A DNA stretch of 64,000 nt, taken from Gammaproteobacteria bacterium. Lineage in GTDB: Bacteria; Pseudomonadota; Gammaproteobacteria; Pseudomonadales; Halieaceae. The stretch covers positions 38,362 through 102,361 of the forward strand of contig JAUICG010000020.1 of assembly GCA_030427485.1 (NCBI GenBank). The letters run 5' to 3'. Under the pieces are notes generated by a model. The model did not search any database and had not been told where the DNA came from. It worked only from the letters and a program-made list of their open reading frames with translations. Shown piece after piece: positions 17,007-24,989 of the stretch. The stretch's first letter is position 1, and each line of letters starts with the position of its first letter. Position numbers and translations under genes: made by a program.

Positions 17007-19064
17007 ATGCTGAACCGCCTGCCGCTACTCGCACTCATCCCCCTGTCCGCATTCGCGCTGGCGGACGCCCCGCAGCAACTCGAGGAAGTCGCGGTAACCG
17101 GACGGCAGGTCAACCTGGTCGGCGAGGCCGTCAGCGCGTCCGAAGGCCTGGTAAGCCAGCAGGAAATCGCGTTGCGCCCGCTGTTGCGCACCGGCGACGT
17201 GCTGGAACTCGTACCCGGGATGGTCGTCACGCAGCACAGCGGTACCGGCAAGGCGAACCAGTACTTCCTGCGCGGTTTCAATCTCGACCACGGCACCGAC
17301 TTCGCTACCTACGTGGACGGCATGCCGGTGAACATGCGCACGCATGGCCACGGCCAGGGCTACACCGACCTGAACTTCGTGATACCGGAAGCGATAGGCA
17401 CGCTGGCGTACAAGAAGGGACCCTACTACGCGGATGTGGGCGATTTCAGCAGCGCCGGCAGCGCCGAAATGCGCACGCCGGAAGCGTTCGAGGACGGCGT
17501 GCTGGAAGTAGGCGCCGGCGAGGACGATTTCTATCGCGCGCTGGCGCTGGACAGCCTGTCCCTGCGCGAAGGCACCGGCAGCTACGCGCTGGAACTGACC
17601 GGGTACGACGGGCCGTGGAGCGACATCAAGGAGGACGTGAAGAAGCTGAACGTGTTACTGAAGTACGCGCGCACCGTGGGTGGCGGCGAGGGCAGCGTCA
17701 TGGCGATGGCCTACGACAATAAATGGAACAGTCCGGACCAGATACCGCTGCGCGCGGTCAGCGACGGCACGATCGATGAACTGGGCTCGATAGACGACAA
17801 ACTCGGCGGCAAGTCCAAGCGCTACAGCCTGTCCACCCGCTGGCACGACGACCGCTGGGACGTATCGGCGTACGCGGTACGCTACACGCTGAACCTGTGG
17901 TCCAACTTCACTTATTTCCTCGACGAGGAGGAACGCGGCGACCAGTTCGAGCAGCGCGACAAGCGCTGGCTGTACGGCGGCAGGACCCACTACCGGCAGG
18001 CGCTGGAACTCGGCGGGCTGTCGATGGTGAACCGCTACGGCGCAGAGTTCCGCTATGACGATATCGACGAGGTCGGACTGTACAAGACACAGGGGCAGAG
18101 GCGCCTCGGGCCGGTGCGCAGCGACCGGGTCGACGAGTGGAATACCGGGCTCTGGGCGGAGAACCGGATCGCGTGGACCGACCATATACGCACGGTGCTC
18201 GGCGCGCGCTACGAGTATTTCAATTTCGATGTCGAAAGCCGCATCGAACGCAACGTCAACGGCATCGACCTCGGCAGCAACGGCGGCAAGGAACACGATG
18301 ACAAGCTCGCGCTGAAGGGCAGCGTCATCTACGCCTTCAACGACGAGTGGGAAGCCTACCTGTCCGCCGGGCAGGGCCTGCACTCCAACGACGCGCGCGG
18401 CACCACCGCCACTGTCGATCCCGGCGACGGCAGCGCGATTTCGCCGGTGGACCCGCTGGTGGATTCGCTGGGTTACGAGGTGGGCCTGCGCGGCTTCTGG
18501 AGCGAATGCCTGAACACCTCGATCGCGCTGTGGGACCTGGAACTGGACAGTGAGCTGCTGTTCGTCGGCGACGCCGGCAACACCGAGGCCAGCCGCGGAT
18601 CGCAGCGCCAGGGCATCGAGCTGTCGGCGTACTATCGCGTCACGGACGAGTGGACGCTGGACCTGGAATACGCGTACACAGACGCGAAATTCACCGACTA
18701 CGCGCCCGAGGGCGACCATATACCCGGCTCGATCGAGGACGTGCTGCAGGCGGGCATCAGCGCCGAACTCGACAGCGGCTGGTTCGGCAGCCTGCGGCTG
18801 CGCTACTTCGGGGAGCGGCCGCTGATCGAGGATGGCAGCGTCAACTCCGACGATGCGACCGTGGTGAACCTGCGCGCCGGCTACCGCCTGCACCGCTGGA
18901 CCGCGAAGGTGGATGTGCTGAACGTGCTGGACAGCAACGACCACGACATCGACTACTTCTACGCTTCCCGCCTGCCGGGTGAACCCGGCGGCGGCGTCGA
19001 GGATATCCACTACCACATCCTCGAGCCGCGCACGGTGCGCTTGTACCTGGGTTACACGTTCTGA
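17007..19064 (+). CDS. TonB-dependent outer-membrane receptor
   Basis: A 685-residue receptor with a signal peptide (LPLLALIPLSAFALA) and a TonB-box-like start (QQLEEVAVTG). The plug domain runs to about residue 160 (DVLELVPGMVVTQHSGTGKANQYFLRGFNLDHGTDFATYVDGMPVNM) and is followed by a 22-strand-type barrel ending in the aromatic C-terminal signature LYLGYTF. HTHGHGQGYTDLNFV is a frequent motif in this group but does not fix the ligand. It is divergent from the BlaI/M56 pair, an arrangement that suggests ligand- or stress-controlled receptor synthesis. No substrate genes accompany it. Confidence 0.93.
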   Translation: MLNRLPLLALIPLSAFALADAPQQLEEVAVTGRQVNLVGEAVSASEGLVSQQEIALRPLLRTGDVLELVPGMVVTQHSGTGKANQYFLRGFNLDHGTDFATYVDGMPVNMRTHGHGQGYTDLNFVIPEAIGTLAYKKGPYYADVGDFSSAGSAEMRTPEAFEDGVLEVGAGEDDFYRALALDSLSLREGTGSYALELTGYDGPWSDIKEDVKKLNVLLKYARTVGGGEGSVMAMAYDNKWNSPDQIPLRAVSDGTIDELGSIDDKLGGKSKRYSLSTRWHDDRWDVSAYAVRYTLNLWSNFTYFLDEEERGDQFEQRDKRWLYGGRTHYRQALELGGLSMVNRYGAEFRYDDIDEVGLYKTQGQRRLGPVRSDRVDEWNTGLWAENRIAWTDHIRTVLGARYEYFNFDVESRIERNVNGIDLGSNGGKEHDDKLALKGSVIYAFNDEWEAYLSAGQGLHSNDARGTTATVDPGDGSAISPVDPLVDSLGYEVGLRGFWSECLNTSIALWDLELDSELLFVGDAGNTEASRGSQRQGIELSAYYRVTDEWTLDLEYAYTDAKFTDYAPEGDHIPGSIEDVLQAGISAELDSGWFGSLRLRYFGERPLIEDGSVNSDDATVVNLRAGYRLHRWTAKVDVLNVLDSNDHDIDYFYASRLPGEPGGGVEDIHYHILEPRTVRLYLGYTF

Positions 19065-19156
19065 GGCGCCGCGATTTTCACGGATGCGACGTTAGCAGTG
19101 ATACCTGTGCGGTTGCGTCAACCGGTCGTTGCAGTAACAGGCACGGTTGCTGGCGA

Positions 19157-19777
19157 TTACGCGCCGGGCGCCACCCGCCGCCGGCATCGGGCGAAACCGC
19201 CGACCAGCCAGGCGCCAGTGAGGCCGAGCAGCAGCGATGAGGGTGCCGGTACGGGCACGACCGCCCTGCCGACCAGGAAACCGTTGGGGCCATCGGCAGC
19301 GGACGCGCCCTTCAACACGGCGGTTTCGAAACCGGATGTATCACCGTAGGTAATGGAATGCGCCAGCGCTCCCGAGCCGAGGTTGAACGATGCGGTGGGT
19401 TGCGGCGGCGGAACGTTAAAACCCAGGTAGGCATAGACAACGGACGAATCCAGAGCGCTGGTTCTCGAGACGTAGAGATCATTCCCGGACAGCGACCACG
19501 CCATCTGCACGGTGCCGAGCGTTTCATTCGGGACCGCGAAGGAGAAGAAGCTGAGGGGACGTACCGACGTCTCCGCGTTGCGCTGCACGAACAGGCTGTA
19601 GGGCCCTATGTTCGAATTGTCGATCGGCAGTGCCGGATCGACCAGCAGTGTTCCGAACAGCGTCAACGTATTGCCGAGATTGCTGGTGCCGGACAGGTTG
19701 ATATCAAACGCCATCTTCTCCGCCACAGCCGGCGAGACAGTGACGCAAAGCAGTATCACAGTGAACAGCAGTCGCAT
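19157..19777 (-). CDS. PEP-CTERM-like secreted protein with variant sorting motif
   Basis: A 206-residue protein with a signal peptide (LFTVILLCVTVSPAVA), a beta-rich mature part (FDINLSGTSNLGNTLTLFGTLLVD ...), and a C-terminal tripartite tail: VPAPSSLLLGLTGAWLVGG followed by FARCRRR. This is the PEP-CTERM layout (P-x-P, hydrophobic helix, Arg cluster) recognised by exosortase, but with PAPS instead of PEPS. No exosortase gene lies in the window. Function unknown; such proteins are usually surface or matrix associated. Confidence 0.75.
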   Translation of the reverse strand: MRLLFTVILLCVTVSPAVAEKMAFDINLSGTSNLGNTLTLFGTLLVDPALPIDNSNIGPYSLFVQRNAETSVRPLSFFSFAVPNETLGTVQMAWSLSGNDLYVSRTSALDSSVVYAYLGFNVPPPQPTASFNLGSGALAHSITYGDTSGFETAVLKGASAADGPNGFLVGRAVVPVPAPSSLLLGLTGAWLVGGFARCRRRVAPGA

Positions 19778-19899
19778 ATCGCACCCCCGACATCAACGAG
19801 GCATAGACTCGCCACCTCGCTTGCGAGGGTACCACACCGCTAACGCAAGTGGTACGAACCAGGAACAGCCGCGGAGTCACGGAGTTCAGGCGATAGGCA

Positions 19900-21081
19900 T
19901 CAGGGCGGCGGGACGCTTGCCGGCAGAATCTCCGTCACAAGGGATGGCTTGCCGTCCGCGATGGCGACCAGTGCCACCGACTTTGTCGGGATGCGGCTGC
20001 CCCCCGTGAAACTGATGGTACCCGTCACCCCCCGGTAATCCCGCGTCGCGGCCAGCGCTTCGCGTACCTTGTCCGGTTCGTCGGAGCCCGCGCGGGAGAT
20101 CGCGTTTGCCAGCAGGCCTACGGCGTCGTAGCCCAGGCCCGCAAAACTGTCCGCCTGCTCTCCACCGTAAGCCTCGGCATAGGCCGCGATAAACGCCACG
20201 ACTGCGGGATCGGGATTGTCGGCGGCAAAATAGGCATGCGTCGTATAGTAAACGTCCTTTACCGCGGGATGCGTCGCCCATACGGCAGGCGCATCGTAAC
20301 CGTCGCCCCCGATCACCGGCATGGAGAAACCCGCCGCGCGCAGGATCGCCAGGGCCCTGACCGCATCCTCCGCCTGCTGGGCCGCGAGGAAAATGATGTC
20401 GGCCTGCGCCACGCCGTCGGCTATGCCCTGCATGTCGTCGACAGTGAAACGCCCCACGGATTCCACGGCGCCACCGAAGGACTCAAATTGCGTGCGGAAG
20501 TAGCCTTGCAGCAAGCTGGTGTACGTTTTTTCCGAATCGTAAATCACGGCAGCCGTGCGTGCGTTCAAAGTGCTGTGCGCAAACTGCGCCGCCGCGGCGG
20601 CCTGTACATTGTCGCCGAAGCAGGCAAGGAACAGGTATCCGGGCACCTCCGCGGGCAGTTTCGGCGAAGTCGCGCCGGAGGTGAGAAACAGGCGCCCGGA
20701 CGCGGCAGCGGCCTTCGCCGCGGGCAGCACGAGGTCAGTATCCGAGGCGCCCATCAGCGCAACCATGGCGGGGTTTTCGTCTATCAGCTCGCGAGTCTTT
20801 TCCGCGACGACCGGGACCTCGCTACGGCCGTCCACTACCAGCAGGTGCAACGGTCTCTGCATGATGCCGCCAGCTGCGTTCAACTGCTCGACCGCGAGAC
20901 GCGCGCCGTTCACGGAGGGCACATCGAGCACACGCTGCTGGCCGCTGGTGTTATAGAGCGCACCGATAAGCAGCGGCGCTGCGGCCGACCCGGACGTACC
21001 CGCGGTCTCGCTGTACGCCGGCCCGGCAAGCGCGAGGCTCAGCAGCAGCACAAGGACTCTGGCGGCATACAACATCGTCAT
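19900..21081 (-). CDS. Periplasmic substrate-binding protein, branched-chain amino acid (LivJ-like) ABC type
   Basis: A 393-residue exported protein (signal LVLLLSLALAGPAYS) of the Peripla_BP_6 family: LIGALYNTSGQQRVLDVPSVNGARLAVEQLNAAGGI, AEKTRELIDENPAMVALMGASDT, and a C-terminal GTISFTGGSRIPTKSVALVAI block. No ABC permease or ATPase accompanies it. Its ATG overlaps the monooxygenase stop by four bases, so the binding protein and the flavoenzyme are co-translated. A ligand related to the monooxygenase substrate (for example an aromatic acid) is possible. Confidence 0.9.
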   Translation of the reverse strand: MTMLYAARVLVLLLSLALAGPAYSETAGTSGSAAAPLLIGALYNTSGQQRVLDVPSVNGARLAVEQLNAAGGIMQRPLHLLVVDGRSEVPVVAEKTRELIDENPAMVALMGASDTDLVLPAAKAAAASGRLFLTSGATSPKLPAEVPGYLFLACFGDNVQAAAAAQFAHSTLNARTAAVIYDSEKTYTSLLQGYFRTQFESFGGAVESVGRFTVDDMQGIADGVAQADIIFLAAQQAEDAVRALAILRAAGFSMPVIGGDGYDAPAVWATHPAVKDVYYTTHAYFAADNPDPAVVAFIAAYAEAYGGEQADSFAGLGYDAVGLLANAISRAGSDEPDKVREALAATRDYRGVTGTISFTGGSRIPTKSVALVAIADGKPSLVTEILPASVPPP

Positions 21082-22640
21082 TCCCTCAATCGCATCTGGT
21101 AGTTCAAAAAGGCGTTCAGGTGATCGCTGTCTGCGCGCAGCCCGAGGTAACCGTCCGGGCGCACCACCAGCAGCGTGATATCGCCGATACCCAGCAGATC
21201 GGCCGCGGCCCTGGAAATCCGCTGCTGGGCGATCCCGTTCACATCGCCGGTAGCGAGCGGCAACACTTCTTCAATCAGGGCATCATCGCGAAGGTCCCGG
21301 ATCTGGCTGTCGAGTGCTTCCAGTTGTGTGCCGCTGCCCGGCGTCCCGGCTATCAACAGCGCGGTATGCCCGGTGCGGAATGTCATCTCGTGCAGCATCC
21401 GGCGTTCGCCCTCAGCCAGTTCCACGGTACCGGGGAAGCGTTGACCCGGGCCCAGCACAGCGTGCGGCTGGCCGCTTACGACGGGTGAACCACCATAGTC
21501 GATATCCAGTTCTGCCTCGGCGACGGTTTCGTGATGCCGCGTGCCCGGGTCGGCGAATGCCGCGAGAAGCATGTCATCGCGCACGCGGCGTTCCGCCGCC
21601 GTGTGTTCGCCCTGCAAGTCCTCGGCCGCCTCGCCGGAGGCGACGATCTGTTCCCCGACCGGATGTCGTTCCGCCTCGTAGCTGTCCAGCAGGGCCTGCG
21701 ACCCCTGCCCCCGACAGACCAGCGCGAGCTTCCAGGCAAGGTTGAACGCGTCCTGCAGGCCGCTGTTCATACCGTGTCCCTGGGCCGGCGAGCAGACATG
21801 CGCCGCGTCTCCGGCGAGCAGGACCCGCCCCGCGCGGTAGCGCGCGGCGACCTTCGCGTGGCAGTGAAAGCGGGTTGGATGGGCCACGTCCTCGAATGCG
21901 ACGTCAGGCTGGTAGCGCTGAACCGTCGAGGCGGCATCCGCCACGAGGTCGGTGTCGGGGCCCTGCGGCCGCACATAGGCGCGCCAGCGCCGTTGCGGGA
22001 GAGACGTCAGGATCGTCGGAATATCATCGAGGTACGCATACGTCACCTCGTGCGATTGTGGCCAGCCTGCGAGCGTCACATCGAACACGGCCCAGGGTTT
22101 GGCGATGTCATGCCCCACCATCTCGATGCCGGCCAACTCCCGAACAGCGCTGTGATAGCCATCGCAGCCCACTACCCACTGCGCCGACAGCTGTTCCTCG
22201 CGGCCATTGCACTGTATCGTCGCCAGTACGCTGTCTCCGCGATCGCGCAGGCCCACCAGCGTGGAGAAACGAAGCACCTCACCGCCCTGCTGCACGAGGT
22301 AGTCGCCGAGAATGCCCTCGGTAACTTCCTCGGAGATGCCGATATTGAAACCGAAGCGGCTGCCACAGGTCGCCAGGTCCATTTCGCCGAGCAGGCGGCC
22401 CGCGGAATGAATGCGCACCGCGCGTTGCTTCACGCCCACCGCCAACAGCGGTTCGAGAATGCCGAGCGACTCGAAAACCTCGAGTGAACGCGGGTGGATG
22501 ACCGTCGCGCGGTCCCAGTGCAGCGGCGCGGGGTGCGCATCGACAATCCGCGTCTCCACCCCGCGTCGCAGCAATTCCGCCGCGAGCAGCAGCCCGGTCG
22601 GGCCCGCTCCCACCACCAGTACACTGACGCTATCATCCAT
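21078..22640 (-). CDS. FAD-dependent aromatic monooxygenase (PheA/TfdB, UbiH-like family)
   Basis: A 520-residue flavoprotein hydroxylase. The N-terminal Rossmann motif VLVVGAGPTGLLLAAELLRRG (G-x-G-x-x-G at about residues 10-15) binds FAD and ends in a ribose-binding acidic residue (RIVDAHP). The second FAD motif AGRVLLAGDAAHVCSPAQGHGMNSGLQDAFNLAWKLALV is at about residue 270. The C-terminal 150 residues are a thioredoxin-like domain typical of phenol 2-monooxygenase/TfdB relatives (RPDGYLGLRAD). These enzymes hydroxylate phenolic rings with NAD(P)H and O2. It is the first gene of a two-gene operon with the binding protein. Confidence 0.92.
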   Translation of the reverse strand: MDDSVSVLVVGAGPTGLLLAAELLRRGVETRIVDAHPAPLHWDRATVIHPRSLEVFESLGILEPLLAVGVKQRAVRIHSAGRLLGEMDLATCGSRFGFNIGISEEVTEGILGDYLVQQGGEVLRFSTLVGLRDRGDSVLATIQCNGREEQLSAQWVVGCDGYHSAVRELAGIEMVGHDIAKPWAVFDVTLAGWPQSHEVTYAYLDDIPTILTSLPQRRWRAYVRPQGPDTDLVADAASTVQRYQPDVAFEDVAHPTRFHCHAKVAARYRAGRVLLAGDAAHVCSPAQGHGMNSGLQDAFNLAWKLALVCRGQGSQALLDSYEAERHPVGEQIVASGEAAEDLQGEHTAAERRVRDDMLLAAFADPGTRHHETVAEAELDIDYGGSPVVSGQPHAVLGPGQRFPGTVELAEGERRMLHEMTFRTGHTALLIAGTPGSGTQLEALDSQIRDLRDDALIEEVLPLATGDVNGIAQQRISRAAADLLGIGDITLLVVRPDGYLGLRADSDHLNAFLNYQMRLRE

Positions 22641-22787
22641 GGTTTGCGGTCTCCACTGCAGATCGTCCGGAATGCGGACCTTTCGGTGAACAGGGGTACG
22701 AGGGCTTCAACCTGCCCCAACGCGACAAAATTTCACGTTGCGGGCCTCACCCACTTCAATACCGATCGCTCAACGATGCATTTCATA

Positions 22788-24212
22788 TTACGCGGCGCTC
22801 CCGGCAATCGCCACTCCTGATAACGTCGCGGGCAGCGACAGGCGGGCGCAGAAACCCGCACCGTCCTCCCCCGGTGCGGCGCTGAACCGGCCACCGTGAT
22901 GCGCCGCAATCCGCTCGACGATCGACAGTCCCAGACCCGCGCCCGCCGGTGCGGTTCCCGGTACCCGGTAGAAACGCTGGCTGATCTGGCGGAACTCCGC
23001 GGCGGAAAGCGGCGGGCAGGCATTGCAGATTTCCAGCACCACCTGTTCGCCCGGTCCGTCGCGCCGCAGGCGCACCTGCACGGTACTGCCCGGGTCGGCG
23101 TAACGGAACGCGTTCAGCAGCAGGTTGCGCAGCAGGATGGCCAGCGCCTGGACATTGCCGTCGACAGTGATCTCTTCACCCTCGTCGAGTTGCACCTGCA
23201 GGCCGTTGTCCAGCGCCAGGTGTCCGGTTTCCGCCAGCACCTCCACCAGCAGTGCGCGCAGCGGCAGCGCCTCCCGCGGCAGCGGTGCATCCGGGTCCAG
23301 CCGCGCCAGCGTCAGCAACTGGTCCACCGTGTGGCTGGCGCGGTCCACCCGGTCCGAGATACCGCGCAGCAGGCCGGCCGCGTCGCTGTAGCGCAACTGG
23401 CGCTGGCACAGTTGCACTTCGGCCTTGATCGCCGCCAGCGGCGTGGTGAGCTCATGCGCGGCATTCGCGGTGAAGCGCTGTTCACCCTCCAGCGCGAACG
23501 CCAGCCGGTCCATCAGCGCATTGATGGACGTCACCACGCCGGCGACTTCCGCTGGTACGCCGGCAGCCGGCAGCGGCTCCAGCTGGCCCGGCTTGCGCCG
23601 CGCGATCTGCCGCACCAGCGCGTGCAGCGGCGCCAGGCCGCGCGACACGCCGACGTACACCACCAGCAGCGTCAGCGGCAGCACGATCAACAGTGGCAAC
23701 AATCCACGCATCCCGGTCACCAGCATCGCCCGGCGCGCGGGGGCGACCTCCGCACCGACGGTAATCCACAATTCACTGACCGCGTCGTAATGCGAGAACG
23801 TGCGCCAGCGCGCGCCGCCGCCGGCTTCCTGGTAGGCAAACCCCTCCGTCACCGGCAGAGCGAATTCCGGCGACCCGGCCAGGATGGCGATCAGCCGCTT
23901 GCTCAACCAGATATTCACCGCGGGCGCCGGTATGTCGTCGGCCGCCCCGTCGACCACCATCGGGCGCTCGCGCAAGGCCTCCAGCGGATGCTCCTTCCAG
24001 GTTTCGTACAGCGGCAAGCCCTCGTCCACCTGCCGCGCGAACACGCGGGATATGTAGGTGACCATGTGGGAATACTGCTGCAACTGGCTGTCGATCTGCT
24101 CTTCCAGCACGTCGTCGGAGGAGACGAACAGGAATACCGCGGAGACCAGCCAGGTGAACAGAATCAGCGCCAGCAGGATCCACACGAGGCGCCATTTCAG
24201 CGAGGGCGTCAC
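22788..24212 (-). CDS. Sensor histidine kinase (QseC/PmrB-like)
   Basis: A 474-residue membrane kinase. TM1 is LLALILFTWLVSAVFLFV, a periplasmic domain follows to about residue 165, and TM2 is LLIVLPLTLLVVYVGV. A HAMP-like linker precedes the dimerisation box TANAAHELTTPLAAIKAEVQL (phospho-His about residue 255), then the ATPase boxes (LLLNAFRYAD N-box; GAGLGLSIVERIAAHHGG G-box). The final 25 residues are loosely conserved. The ATG overlaps the response-regulator stop by four bases. The sensed signal is unknown. Confidence 0.94.
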   Translation of the reverse strand: MTPSLKWRLVWILLALILFTWLVSAVFLFVSSDDVLEEQIDSQLQQYSHMVTYISRVFARQVDEGLPLYETWKEHPLEALRERPMVVDGAADDIPAPAVNIWLSKRLIAILAGSPEFALPVTEGFAYQEAGGGARWRTFSHYDAVSELWITVGAEVAPARRAMLVTGMRGLLPLLIVLPLTLLVVYVGVSRGLAPLHALVRQIARRKPGQLEPLPAAGVPAEVAGVVTSINALMDRLAFALEGEQRFTANAAHELTTPLAAIKAEVQLCQRQLRYSDAAGLLRGISDRVDRASHTVDQLLTLARLDPDAPLPREALPLRALLVEVLAETGHLALDNGLQVQLDEGEEITVDGNVQALAILLRNLLLNAFRYADPGSTVQVRLRRDGPGEQVVLEICNACPPLSAAEFRQISQRFYRVPGTAPAGAGLGLSIVERIAAHHGGRFSAAPGEDGAGFCARLSLPATLSGVAIAGSAA

Positions 24213-24865
24213 GAGGGAATGCGATAACCCACGCCGCGCATGGTCTCGATCCGCGCGCTGCCGAAGCGTTTGCGCAACCGGGAAATGTACACTTCCACCG
24301 TATTGGAGCCGACCTCCTCGCCCCAGCTGTATATGCCCTCCTCCAGCCGCGCCCGCGATACGAAGCGGCCGGCGTTGCGCACGAGGATTTCGAGAATCGC
24401 GAACTCGCGCGCAGTGAGGTCCAGCCGGGCGCCCTCGAATTCGACCAACCGCTCCACCGGGTCCAGCGCGATGCCCGCGACTTCCAGGCGGCTGACCCGG
24501 TTCTCCCCGCCGCGCCGCAGCAGCGAGCGGATGCGCGCGAATACCTCGTCCATATCGAAGGGTTTGGTCAGGTAGTCGTCGGCGCCGGTGTCCAGGCCGT
24601 CCACCTTGTCGGCGACGGTATTGCGCGCCGTGAGCAGCAGCACCGGCAGCGTGTGTTTGTCGGCGCGCAACTGCCGCAGCACCTGCATGCCGGGCACGCC
24701 GGGCAGGCCGAGGTCAAGGATCAGCAGGTCGTAGGGCGTGGCGCGCAACGCGGCGCGTACCGGCTCACCGCTGCGCAGCCAGTCGACGGCATACTGTTCC
24801 AGGCGCAACGCACCCTCCAGCGTCTGCCCCAGTTGCGCATCGTCTTCCACCAGCAATACCCGCAT
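24209..24865 (-). CDS. OmpR/PhoB-family response regulator
   Basis: A 218-residue regulator. The receiver domain has the acidic pair VEDD, the phospho-Asp in LLILDLGLPG, the switch Thr in LLLTAR and the Lys in TKPFDMDE. The C-terminal winged helix is ARLDLTAREFAILEILVRNAGRFVSRARLEEGIYSW ... VEVYISRLRKRFG. The ATG at 24865 (MRVLLVEDDAQLG) is chosen for the standard receiver start and a GGAGGA nine bases upstream, although the frame is open to 25003. It is co-translated with the kinase. Confidence 0.95.
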   Translation of the reverse strand: MRVLLVEDDAQLGQTLEGALRLEQYAVDWLRSGEPVRAALRATPYDLLILDLGLPGVPGMQVLRQLRADKHTLPVLLLTARNTVADKVDGLDTGADDYLTKPFDMDEVFARIRSLLRRGGENRVSRLEVAGIALDPVERLVEFEGARLDLTAREFAILEILVRNAGRFVSRARLEEGIYSWGEEVGSNTVEVYISRLRKRFGSARIETMRGVGYRIPS

Positions 24866-24935
24866 CGGCGCGCCGTCCTCCCGCTCGACCTGAGCTGCAA
24901 GGGTATACGCTGGCTCGCGCTGAGGGAACCGCCAC

Positions 24936-24962
24936 AAAAAAGGCCAGCGATGCTGGCCTTTT
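24936..24962 (-). terminator. Intrinsic terminator of the beta-helix/cytochrome gene
   Basis: An eight-base stem AGGCCAGC/GCTGGCCT (24941-24948 and 24952-24959) with a three-base loop. Read leftward it is followed by six T residues (A-run 24936-24941 on the plus strand), a strong Rho-independent terminator between the stop at 24990 and the response regulator start at 24865. A TTTT on the other side could also stop rightward transcripts. Confidence 0.8.
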
Positions 24963-24989
24963 CCGTTGGGATACACACTGTCCCGCGGT

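Noticed and set aside
17655..19016. 453-codon leftward frame opposite the TonB receptor
   Set aside because: Shadow of the barrel-coding strand; no signal peptide or motif.
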